Source: Ahrensia sp. R2A130
Lineage (GTDB): Bacteria; Pseudomonadota; Alphaproteobacteria; Rhizobiales; Rhizobiaceae
Direction of reading: 5' to 3'
DNA: 64,000 nt
Assembly (NCBI RefSeq): GCF_000179775.1
Contig: NZ_AEEB01000003.1
Span: 806,001 to 870,000, forward strand
Of this stretch, positions 45,107-52,826 are shown one piece after another (position 1 is the stretch's first letter; every line of letters starts with the position of its first letter). The notes beneath the pieces are model-generated. The model did no database searches. It was not told the DNA's origin and was given only the letters and a program-made list of their open reading frames with translations. The position numbers and the translations under genes are program-made.

Positions 45107-46615
45107 TTAGTTCAGGCTCAGCACCACAAATCCAAGGTCACCGTCTGGGGCGGCAACCAGAAGCAGCGCTTTTTTGCGACCGTCCTTCTTGAGTGCTGCT
45201 AGGCGCTTCTCAACATCTGCCGGTGTATCAACCGCTTCTTGTCCGATTTCGCTAATCACAGAGCCGGGTTTGATACCTTTGTCCTGAGCAGCGGAACCAT
45301 CAGAAACCTCAGTGATCAGCGCGCCCTTCACATCATCGGCAATCTTGAACTCGGCGCGACGCTCGTCGGTCAACTCGCCAAAGGTCATGCCCAGCGCAAC
45401 AACGGGCTTCGGCTCATCCGTTTCCTCTTTTGCTTCTGCGCTTTCTTCGGCAGCAGCTTTCTCACCATCTTCCAGACGACCCAGCGTCACCGGCACCGTT
45501 TCTTCTTCGCCCTTGCGAAGCACGACCACATCAACAGCTTTTCCGACCGGCGTTTCCGCCACAATGCGTGGCAGATCGCGCATCTGCTCAATGCGTTTGC
45601 CGTCAAAGTCGAGGATGACATCGCCAACCTGAATACCAGCGATTTTTGCAGGGCCCTTGTTTGTGACACCAGCAACAAGCGCACCACGCGCTTCAGCCAT
45701 GGACAGGCTTTCGGCAATGTCATCCGTCACGGGCTGGATGGACACGCCCAACCAACCGCGACGAGTCTCGCCGAAATCACGCAGTTGCTGAATGACGTTA
45801 ATAGCGAGGTCGGAGGGGATGGAAAAACCCAGACCGATAGAGCCACCTGAAGGCGAGATAATCGCGGTGTTGATACCAATAACCTCACCATCCATGTTGA
45901 ACAGTGGGCCGCCGGAATTACCCCGGTTGATGGCCGCGTCCGTCTGAATGAAGCTGTCGTAAGGGCCGGAACGAATATCGCGTTTGGTGGCGGACACAAT
46001 GCCCAGCGTCACGGAGCTGCCCTGCCCGAACGGGTTGCCGATAGCCATAACCCAGTCGCCAACGCGGGCACCTGCCGACTTTCCGAAAGCCACAGCCTGC
46101 AAGGGTTTCTCCGGCGTCACTCGAAGAACGGCAATATCAGTTTTAGGGTCAGTACCGATCACTTCCGCTTTTAGCGAAGTGCCGTCAGTGAAATCGATTT
46201 CGATCTCATCTGCATCGGCAATCACATGGTTGTTGGTGATGATGATACCGGCAGGATCGATTACAAAGCCGGACCCAAGCGAGCTCACCTTGCGCGGCTG
46301 GTTGCGACGGCTTGGTGGGCCGCTGTTGCCCTCTTCCTGATTGCGGAAGAACTCATCAAAGAAATCTTGAAATGGCGAACCATCAGGCACCTTCGGGCGC
46401 GGCGCGCGGCTGGTACCTTCATTGTTGTTGCCAACGTTCTGTGAGGTAGAAATATTCACCACAGCGCCGATCAACTCGTCAGCCAAATCCGCCACAGATA
46501 CAGGACCGGCAGCGTGCGCCAGTGGCACGAGGCCCGGTGCAGAGGACGAAACCAGCGCAGGCGTCGTAAACATGGCGGCCGCTGCGGCGGCGGTGATGAA
46601 CAGCTTTTTGATCAT
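45107..46615 (-). CDS. degP: DegP/DegQ-type periplasmic serine protease
   Basis: About 502 residues from ATG 46615, preceded by GGGAGA. A signal peptide of about 35 residues is followed by the protease domain with the triad His130 (ITNNHVIAD), Asp160 (TDIAVL) and Ser234 (GNSGGP), then two PDZ domains joined by an acidic Glu/Ala-rich linker (EKAAAEESAEAKEE). It degrades or refolds misfolded envelope proteins. It ends the hflK-hflC-DUF2065-degP block, which points to shared membrane quality control. Confidence 0.95.
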   Translation of the reverse strand: MIKKLFITAAAAAAMFTTPALVSSSAPGLVPLAHAAGPVSVADLADELIGAVVNISTSQNVGNNNEGTSRAPRPKVPDGSPFQDFFDEFFRNQEEGNSGPPSRRNQPRKVSSLGSGFVIDPAGIIITNNHVIADADEIEIDFTDGTSLKAEVIGTDPKTDIAVLRVTPEKPLQAVAFGKSAGARVGDWVMAIGNPFGQGSSVTLGIVSATKRDIRSGPYDSFIQTDAAINRGNSGGPLFNMDGEVIGINTAIISPSGGSIGLGFSIPSDLAINVIQQLRDFGETRRGWLGVSIQPVTDDIAESLSMAEARGALVAGVTNKGPAKIAGIQVGDVILDFDGKRIEQMRDLPRIVAETPVGKAVDVVVLRKGEEETVPVTLGRLEDGEKAAAEESAEAKEETDEPKPVVALGMTFGELTDERRAEFKIADDVKGALITEVSDGSAAQDKGIKPGSVISEIGQEAVDTPADVEKRLAALKKDGRKKALLLVAAPDGDLGFVVLSLN

Positions 46616-46728
46616 ATTCGATCTCCCGTGGTGGCAGGGAACACCCGGCCAGCAAATCATGGTCTTATCGTGAAGAAAGGCGCGAGCGGTGTCATCCGTT
46701 CGCGCCTTCATTTGAGATTAAATCTTCG

Positions 46729-46914
46729 TCATCCGCGCACCAGCCAGACAATTCCAACGCCTAAGAACAGGGCGACGAAGCCAGCTACTCGCATCTCGCG
46801 GTCGTCCATCTCAGTCACCAACGCTGCCATTCGGCGTACAAAGCCGGGTGCGCCAGCGTAAAGCGCACCCTCAATGGCGATAAATGCGCCGATCATAGCC
46901 AATATCTCAGCCAT
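46729..46914 (-). CDS. DUF2065 family small membrane protein
   Basis: A 61-residue protein with two membrane helices: AEILAMIGAFIAIEGALYAG and MRVAGFVALFLGVGIVWLV. Position right after hflC and before degP is shared with many proteobacteria. The function is unknown; a part in the HflKC complex is a fair guess from the conserved order. Confidence 0.9.
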   Translation of the reverse strand: MAEILAMIGAFIAIEGALYAGAPGFVRRMAALVTEMDDREMRVAGFVALFLGVGIVWLVRG

Positions 46915-46931
46915 GGTCGGCGCACCGTTAG

Positions 46932-47840
46932 TTAGTTCGAGCCTGTCGTGGAGCGCGTTGGCGCACCGTTTGCATCGCGGAAGAAGCGGAAGAACTGCGA
47001 ATCCGGCGACAAAACCAAGGTCGTGTCGGAATTCTCAAGCGCTTCTTTATAAGCCAGCATGGAACGGTAGAATTCGAAGAATTCCGCGTCCTTGGTGTAG
47101 GCTTCTGCAAAGATACGGTTGCGCTCCCCTTCGCCTTCACCGCGGAGAATTTCGGCTTCGCGTTGGGCTTCGGCTTTCACTTCCACAGTCTGACGATCCG
47201 CAGATGCACGGATACGGCGGGCCGCTTCCTGACCACGGGCACGAATGCGTTCCGCTTCTGCCAGACGCTCAGCGCTCATGCGCTCAAATGTCTGATCGGA
47301 CACTTCCGCGGTCAGATCGGTACGACGCACACGAACATCATCGACTTGAATGCCGAGATTTTCGGCTTCCGGACGCATCTGGTCGCGCACTTCGCGCATC
47401 ATGGCCGAACGCTCTTCGGAAAGAGCTGCTTCGAAACCGCGACGGCCATAGACCTGACGAAGAGCCGAATCGAGACGCGAACGAAGCCGTGTTTCAGCCT
47501 GCGTGACAGAAGCACCAACCTGCTGCCGGAACTTGGCAGCATCGGAGATGCGATAGGTCATGAAGGCGTCGACCTCATAGAACTTACCACCGGAAACCTG
47601 AACACGAATATCGTCCAGATCGAAGCGCAACAGACGGTCTTCGATGATGAGGACCGTGTCCAAACCGGCGAAGCCGAATGGCAATTTCATATTGAGGCCC
47701 GGTTCACTTTCAACACGGACGATTTCACCGAAGCGAAGAACGATAGCCTGTTCACGCTCGTTGACCACGAAGAACGAACTCCACAGCAGCAGAATGACGA
47801 CGGCAATAGCGCCGAGGATGGCGGTGAGACGATTGCTCAT
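46932..47840 (-). CDS. hflC: HflC, regulator of the FtsH protease
   Basis: A 302-residue SPFH/Band 7 protein. One N-terminal membrane segment (ILGAIAVVILLLWSSFFVV) is followed by the VNEREQAIVLRFGEIVRVE motif, the SPFH domain, a long coiled coil with RGQEAARRIRASADRQTVEVKAEAQREAEILRGEGEGER, and a short tail. With HflK it forms a cage around FtsH in the inner membrane. The start overlaps the hflK stop by one base. Confidence 0.97.
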   Translation of the reverse strand: MSNRLTAILGAIAVVILLLWSSFFVVNEREQAIVLRFGEIVRVESEPGLNMKLPFGFAGLDTVLIIEDRLLRFDLDDIRVQVSGGKFYEVDAFMTYRISDAAKFRQQVGASVTQAETRLRSRLDSALRQVYGRRGFEAALSEERSAMMREVRDQMRPEAENLGIQVDDVRVRRTDLTAEVSDQTFERMSAERLAEAERIRARGQEAARRIRASADRQTVEVKAEAQREAEILRGEGEGERNRIFAEAYTKDAEFFEFYRSMLAYKEALENSDTTLVLSPDSQFFRFFRDANGAPTRSTTGSN

Positions 47841-49006
47841 CAGTTGGTTCCCCCGTTGTTGGTGGAGTTGGCACGTTTGCCAATTTCAGGCAGCGGCAGA
47901 TATGGCACAACACCTGTGCCCCCCTGCCCGTTACCACCGGATTCCATGATGACCTTATTGGAATCGCGCAGCACGCCTTCCATAGTTTCAAGGAACAGGC
48001 GCTTGCGCGTCACTTCCGGTGCTTTGGCATACTGTTCGTAAACAGAGATGAAGCGCGCGGCCTCACCTTCGGCTTCTTGAACGATACGGCTTTTGTAACC
48101 GGCAGCATCTTCGCGAATTTGAGCAGATTCACCGCGCGCTTCACCCAACACTTTGTTGGAGTAACGGTTCGCTTCTTCCTGGAACTGGTCCTCGTTCTGC
48201 TCGGCGCGCTGCACCTCGTCAAACGCGTCGGCAACTTTTGCAGGCGGTGCCACGTCTTCGATGTTCAGTGCGCGAATGCCGATACCGGTGCCGTAGCTGT
48301 CCAAAATGCTCTGCGTAATCTCACGCACATCCTGCGCGATGCCCTGACGGTCATCACGGAAGATATCCTGCGCCGGACGACGGCCTACGATTTCACGCAT
48401 GGCGCTTTCCGCCACTTCCTCGACCATGCCGGTCGGATCATTGACGTTGAACAGGAAGTCCTTGGGAACGTTCACATCGTACTGAACCGAGAAGGTCACA
48501 TCGACGATGTTCTGATCGCCGGAGAGCATCAAGCCCTGCTGCGAACCACCACGGCCACTGGAACCGATATTCACCTGACGAACACCGATGTTGACCTTGT
48601 CGACGCGTTCAAACGGCCAGAATGCAAAGTGCAGGCCAGCTTCATTAACGTCGTTACGCGGAACACCGAATACGGTTTCCACGGCCAATTCATCCGCTTC
48701 CACCTGATAGGCAGAGGAGAAGAGGTATAGGCCACCAAGCAGAACAGCGACGATGCCAAGACCGGCAGCACCAATCTGCATACCGCCACCGCCACCACCG
48801 GGGCCACCGCCCGGAATGATGTTTTTCAGACGATCCTGACCGCGGCGCAGCATTTCTTCGAGGTCCGGCGGTTGGTTACCACCGCCACCGCCGCCTCCAC
48901 CGGGAGGGCCTCCGGGTCCGCGTGGGGGCTGACCCCACGGGCCGCCCGTTGGGCCGCCATTGTTTCCACCAGGCCGGCCACCGCCGGTTTGATTGCTCCA
49001 GGGCAT
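47840..49006 (-). CDS. hflK: HflK, regulator of the FtsH protease
   Basis: A 388-residue protein. The first 70 residues are a Gly/Pro/Gln-rich stretch (QTGGGRPGGNNGGPTGG and related), followed by one membrane helix (GAAGLGIVAVLLGGLYLFSSAY), the SPFH domain (VEADELAVETVFG...) and coiled coil. It partners HflC. The gene is 184 bases after folA on the same strand, and the gap shows no other gene. Confidence 0.97.
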   Translation of the reverse strand: MPWSNQTGGGRPGGNNGGPTGGPWGQPPRGPGGPPGGGGGGGGNQPPDLEEMLRRGQDRLKNIIPGGGPGGGGGGMQIGAAGLGIVAVLLGGLYLFSSAYQVEADELAVETVFGVPRNDVNEAGLHFAFWPFERVDKVNIGVRQVNIGSSGRGGSQQGLMLSGDQNIVDVTFSVQYDVNVPKDFLFNVNDPTGMVEEVAESAMREIVGRRPAQDIFRDDRQGIAQDVREITQSILDSYGTGIGIRALNIEDVAPPAKVADAFDEVQRAEQNEDQFQEEANRYSNKVLGEARGESAQIREDAAGYKSRIVQEAEGEAARFISVYEQYAKAPEVTRKRLFLETMEGVLRDSNKVIMESGGNGQGGTGVVPYLPLPEIGKRANSTNNGGTN

Positions 49007-49190
49007 ATAATGTCCTTGTTCAAGAAGTCGGTTGATCGTCGAAATTGTAGCTTTGCTCTATGGCAGGCTTAACCGCGCACAGAAAGAGCCGTGTTCATGT
49101 CAGGTTATAGGGTTGCGGTGCATCGCTTTCAACGAAGCCGACCGCGAATTACCAAACGATAAGGTGCGGCAAGGCCGCGCTGGCCGGTGA

Positions 49191-49712
49191 TCAAGATGCA
49201 GAACCCTTTCGCTCATAGATACGATAGGTTGTCGGTTCGCTGTCTGAAGGGCCTGCTGGCACCGTTTCCTCGTGATCCACAGACCATTCCTGGGGATCAA
49301 GAGTTGGAAAACTCGTGTCGCCTTCGGGATCGGCGTGAACGGTCGTGAGGTGAACAATATCTGCGCGTTCCAACGTCTGCGCATAGATTTGCCCCCCACC
49401 GATGATAGCGATCTCATCTGCCTGTGATGCAAACGCTACCTCGCGGGCCAGATCGAAAGCCTGATCCAGATCGGACACGACCACCGCACCTTCGGCTTGA
49501 TAGTTTCGGTCACGGGTGACGACGATAGATGTGCGCCCCGGCAGGGCCTTGCCTATGGAGGCAAAGGTCTTGCGCCCCATAATCATTGGTTTGCCGATGG
49601 TCAGCGCTTTGAAGCGTTTCAAATCAGACGATAACCGCCAAGGCATATCGCCATCCGCGCCTATAATGCCGTTTTCCGCAGCGGCAACGACAATCGAAAC
49701 GCGCGGGTTCAT
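49191..49712 (-). CDS. folA: Dihydrofolate reductase
   Basis: A 173-residue enzyme with [60 protein letters not shown] and the later [14 protein letters not shown] motif. It reduces dihydrofolate using NADPH, completing the cycle begun by thymidylate synthase. The start overlaps the thyA stop by four bases. Confidence 0.97.
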   Translation of the reverse strand: MNPRVSIVVAAAENGIIGADGDMPWRLSSDLKRFKALTIGKPMIMGRKTFASIGKALPGRTSIVVTRDRNYQAEGAVVVSDLDQAFDLAREVAFASQADEIAIIGGGQIYAQTLERADIVHLTTVHADPEGDTSFPTLDPQEWSVDHEETVPAGPSDSEPTTYRIYERKGSAS

Positions 49713-50503
49713 ACCGCCACTTTCGCCGCGATATGCGGATGCGGATCGTAGCCGGTGAGTTCGAAATGCTCGTACTCAAAGCCGAAAATATCATCGACCG
49801 ATGGGTCAATTTTCATTTGCGGCAGTGCACGTGGCTCCCGCGAAAGCTGTTCGCGGGCTTGATCAAAATGGTTGGCGTAAAGGTGCGCATCGCCCAACGT
49901 GTGAATAAACTCGCCGGGTTTCAGCCCCGTCACCTGCGCCACCATCATCGTTAGCAGCGCGTAGGACGCGATGTTGAACGGCACACCAAGAAAGACATCA
50001 CCGGACCTTTGGTAGAGTTGGCAGGACAGTTTTCCGTCTGCGACGTAGAATTGGAACAGCGCATGACAAGGCGGTAGTGCCATCTCGTCCACCAACGCAG
50101 GATTCCATGCAGACACCATCAATCGGCGTGAATTCGGATTAGCCTTGATCTGCTCGATAACGTTAGCAATCTGATCGATCGTCGAGCCATCACTCTTCGG
50201 CCAAGAGCGCCATTGTACGCCATAGACCGGCCCCAACTCGCCATTCTCATCTGCCCACTCGTCCCAAATCCGCACTTTGTTGTCTTGCAGATAGGCGATG
50301 TTCGAAGAGCCTTTGAGGAACCACAGCAGTTCGATGATAATCGACCGCAGGTGCAGCTTCTTTGTCGTGACCATTGGAAAGCCATCAGCCAAATCGAACC
50401 GCATCTGATGACCGAAGACCGACCGCGTGCCGGTGCCTGTGCGGTCACCGCGGTCGGTGCCGTTATCGAGAATGTGCTGCAGAAGATCGAGATAAGCGCG
50501 CAT
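49709..50503 (-). CDS. thyA: Thymidylate synthase
   Basis: A 264-residue enzyme from ATG 50503. It shows [19 protein letters not shown], the catalytic cysteine in [35 protein letters not shown] and [11 protein letters not shown]. It methylates dUMP to dTMP with methylenetetrahydrofolate. It is upstream of and overlaps folA. Confidence 0.98.
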   Translation of the reverse strand: MRAYLDLLQHILDNGTDRGDRTGTGTRSVFGHQMRFDLADGFPMVTTKKLHLRSIIIELLWFLKGSSNIAYLQDNKVRIWDEWADENGELGPVYGVQWRSWPKSDGSTIDQIANVIEQIKANPNSRRLMVSAWNPALVDEMALPPCHALFQFYVADGKLSCQLYQRSGDVFLGVPFNIASYALLTMMVAQVTGLKPGEFIHTLGDAHLYANHFDQAREQLSREPRALPQMKIDPSVDDIFGFEYEHFELTGYDPHPHIAAKVAV

Positions 50504-50682
50504 GGTTGTCCTTGCACCACGAGACATGCGTCTGCGCCAGCCTTACAGAAGCGGCATCCACAGCCCACAATGGTTTCATCATCTCCATAGACGTACCGCG
50601 TTGACCCCGTTAACACATTTACGCGAATTCCCGATCCGCAAGTCTTGCGGTCGGATACATCACTAAATGTGCTGAGGAGAGC

Positions 50683-51027
50683 ATGATGAGCAAACGGGAC
50701 GAACTAATCGAGCAATACGCGGACGACTTGCGTAGCAAATGCGGCATGTCACCGGACATGGACCTTCTGCGGAAAGTGACCATCGGCTGCGGTCCATCCA
50801 TTTACAACGCAGACGCTTCGACCGTCGCAAGCTCCGATCCAGAAGAGCTTGAACGCATCAAGAAGAACTTCCTGATGAAAAAGCTCGGTCTCGGCGACGG
50901 TCCACAGCTCGATGAGGCTATCGATTCTGTCATCACCACCTATGGCAAATCCAACCGCAACAAATATCGCGCGGTGGTTTATTACATGCTGGCCAAGCAC
51001 TTCAAAAAAGAAGCTGTCTACGGCTAG
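50683..51027 (+). CDS. DUF2853 family protein
   Basis: A 114-residue soluble protein, DUF2853 by KRDELIEQYADDLRSKCGMSPDMDLLRKVTIGCGPSIYNADA, the KKNFLMKKLGL stretch and RNKYRAVVYYMLAKHF. The family fold is known (small helical) but the role is not. The two cysteines are spaced apart. It is convergent with a second DUF2853 gene. Confidence 0.88.
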   Translation: MMSKRDELIEQYADDLRSKCGMSPDMDLLRKVTIGCGPSIYNADASTVASSDPEELERIKKNFLMKKLGLGDGPQLDEAIDSVITTYGKSNRNKYRAVVYYMLAKHFKKEAVYG

Positions 51028-51050
51028 TTTTCAGCATAGCTGATGGAATT

Positions 51051-51084
51051 AAAAAGGGGCGGTCCAGCGGACCGCCCCTTTTTT
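51051..51084. terminator. Bidirectional terminator between the DUF2853 genes
   Basis: GGGGCGGTCC (51056-51065) and GGACCGCCCC (51069-51078) form a perfect 10-pair stem, with AAAAA before and TTTTTT after. It serves both convergent paralogues. Confidence 0.92.
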
Positions 51085-51105
51085 CGTGGGATTATAGAAC
51101 CGCTT

Positions 51106-51417
51106 CTAGAGCTGATCCAACACATCCAATTCTTTAGCGGTGAGATAATAGAAGGTCACACGGTTCTTGTTGCGGTCGCCCTTCATCATTTCACACACTT
51201 TGCCGATAGCGTTTTCGCAGGCTTCGCCATTGGCCTGACCCAGCTTTTTCATGCACCACTTGTCGCGCACGCGGTCGAGTTCGGTTTGGTCGGAACAAGA
51301 CACCAGCGAAGAATCACGCCCGCGTAAAGCGATGCCCAAATGTTTGACGATGGCATCGATCTTGCCTTCATCAGCGCCTGAATCGTAGCGTTTCACGTCG
51401 TCATGATATTCGCTCAT
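51106..51417 (-). CDS. DUF2853 family protein, second copy
   Basis: A 103-residue paralogue of the plus-strand gene at 50683. Aligned segments are VSCSDQTELDRVRDKWCMKKLG against VASSDPEELERIKKNFLMKKLG, and RNKNRVTFYYLTAKEL against RNKYRAVVYYMLAKHF. It has three cysteines, partly at different positions. The start has AAGGAA upstream. Function unknown. Confidence 0.85.
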   Translation of the reverse strand: MSEYHDDVKRYDSGADEGKIDAIVKHLGIALRGRDSSLVSCSDQTELDRVRDKWCMKKLGQANGEACENAIGKVCEMMKGDRNKNRVTFYYLTAKELDVLDQL

Positions 51418-51531
51418 GGATGAGTTCCTTTTGGAGTTCCGGATCGCCGCCAGTCGGCTTCCAAAGCATCGCTCTTTCCTGAATTGCCGATACGCAGGCA
51501 GCGCCAGAAAGCCGATGGCAAAAACCTGCCC

Positions 51532-51560
51532 TTTTCAAAAGCCTGTGCCAACCCTATGTT
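51532..51560 (+). promoter_or_regulatory. Possible ssrA promoter
   Basis: TTTTCA (51532-51537) and TATGTT (51555-51560) are 17 bases apart, each with four of six matches to the sigma-70 consensus. It would start transcription near 51567, a fair size for the acceptor piece. Confidence 0.4.
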
Positions 51561-51566
51561 GGTTGT

Positions 51567-51893
51567 GCCGGAGCAATCCGGATATGGCGATAAATGACCT
51601 GTGTAATAAACCATTCGGACCCGGGGGCGGTACCCGGCGCCTCCACCAGACGGCTTGTTTAATAGCCAATCGAAGCTGTCTGGCGGGGGCGAAATAGGAT
51701 CGACGAGGGTGTAAAGACTGCGTTTTTGCTCGGCATGGTACCCACCGATATCGGGCCATTATAGTAGTTGCAAATGATAACAACTATGCAGAAGCACGGG
51801 TCGCAGCGTAAGCTGTGCCTCGACTTCGACTTTAAGTCCTAGGGGGTCATATCCTTAGGCGGGGTTCGGAGGCACCTGGCAACAGAAGCCTCC
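51567..51893 (+). ncRNA. ssrA: tmRNA, circularly permuted two-piece alphaproteobacterial type
   Basis: The acceptor piece comes first, ending in CGCCTCC-A-CCA (51638-51648); about 36 bases are then removed, and the coding piece begins GGGGGCG (51685-51691). These two ends pair as a tRNA-like acceptor stem with G-U at the third pair, the alanine identity element. The coding piece has GCA at 51770 as resume codon and encodes the tag ANDNNYAEARVAA with TAA at 51809-51811. GGAGGC/GCCTCC (51868-51893) closes the end. It rescues stalled ribosomes and tags the proteins for ClpXP. The left edge is approximate; the 5' region from 51418 to 51566 holds no gene. Confidence 0.93.
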
Positions 51894-52028
51894 ACTTTTG
51901 CTCATTTTTGGCAGTTGTCCGCACTATTTCGTCGTTTACGCGCGTAATTTTTTAGAAAGTGTATGGCCCACTCGGCTTTGGCACCCCATACTCCATTAAT
52001 AAATGAGCAATACGAGCCCACGCGCCCG

Positions 52029-52595
52029 ATGAACGATACAACCGACGACACAGAGATCGAAGACCTGATCCGCTATGATATTCTAGCGCAGGAAGCACTA
52101 CGCGGTGTCGTGCGAAAAGTGCTCCAAGAAGCGGCCCGCACAGGTCTGCCTGGCGAGCACCATTTCTACATTACATTCGATACCGGTCATGCAGGCGTTC
52201 GTCTGTCATCGCGTATGCGTGAAAAATATCCTGACGAGATGACCATCGTTATCCAGCACCAGTTTTGGGATTTGGAAACGACAGAGCACTCGTTTTCGAT
52301 CGGTCTATCCTTTGACGGCATTCCGGAAACGATGCTGATCCCCTTTCCTGCTGTCACAGGTTTCTTCGACCCTTCCGTTCAATTCGGCCTGCAATTCGAT
52401 GCCGACGTCGAAGATGAAGACGAGGAAGAAGGCCCTGCAAATCCCGCATCGGTAAGCGCACTACCCTCACCGGTTCGTGTGGAGACAGACAAAGAACGCG
52501 CCGAGGTTAAAGAGGCTAAATTGCCGGAGACCGAGGATGACGGCGAAGCGGCAAGCGCAGATGTCGTATCGCTCGACGCATTTCGGAAAAAGTGA
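52029..52595 (+). CDS. sspB: ClpXP adaptor SspB (alpha type)
   Basis: About 188 residues from ATG 52029; the frame opens at 51963, and that ATG is possible. Homologues begin with IRYDILAQEALRGVVRKVLQEAARTGLPGEHHFYITFDT, followed by the peptide-binding fold, VIQHQFWDL and FEVTLSF-like strands. A long acidic linker leads to a short C-terminal motif (DVVSLDAFRKK), the ClpX-binding tail. SspB holds tmRNA-tagged proteins for ClpXP. The gene lies just downstream of ssrA, whose tag it recognises. Confidence 0.92.
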   Translation: MNDTTDDTEIEDLIRYDILAQEALRGVVRKVLQEAARTGLPGEHHFYITFDTGHAGVRLSSRMREKYPDEMTIVIQHQFWDLETTEHSFSIGLSFDGIPETMLIPFPAVTGFFDPSVQFGLQFDADVEDEDEEEGPANPASVSALPSPVRVETDKERAEVKEAKLPETEDDGEAASADVVSLDAFRKK

Positions 52596-52822
52596 GCGTC
52601 AAACGCTCGATCACCATCCGTGGGCACCGAACTTCTTTCTCGCTGGAAGATGAGTTCTGGGCAGAATTAAAGGCGCTTGCTGCCACTCAAGGCGTTTCGC
52701 TGTCACAACTGGTGGCCGAAATCGACACCACTCGCGGTACAGAGCGCAACCTATCGTCGGCACTGCGCCTGTATGTCTTTAATCACCTCAAGAAACTAGC
52801 GACTGAAAACGTCGCGACCTAA
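52592..52822 (+). CDS. Ribbon-helix-helix domain protein
   Basis: A 76-residue protein with a GTG start overlapping the sspB stop (GTGA). It has KRSITIRGHRTSFSLEDEFWAELKALAATQGVSLSQLVAEI and LSSALRLYVFNHL, the RHH_4 pattern seen in rhizobial DNA-binding proteins. In related genomes this gene is often downstream of sspB, there with a DUF4169 gene, which is missing here. Confidence 0.87.
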   Translation: MSVKRSITIRGHRTSFSLEDEFWAELKALAATQGVSLSQLVAEIDTTRGTERNLSSALRLYVFNHLKKLATENVAT

Positions 52823-52826
52823 ACCG

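Noticed and set aside
46616..46711. Longer degP start at 46711
   Set aside because: The added 32 residues are not a signal peptide and would hide the real one; ATG 46615 has a good ribosome site.
51414..51614. 66-codon open frame on the minus strand
   Set aside because: It overlaps the acceptor half of the tmRNA gene and the start of the DUF2853 gene and has no coding character.
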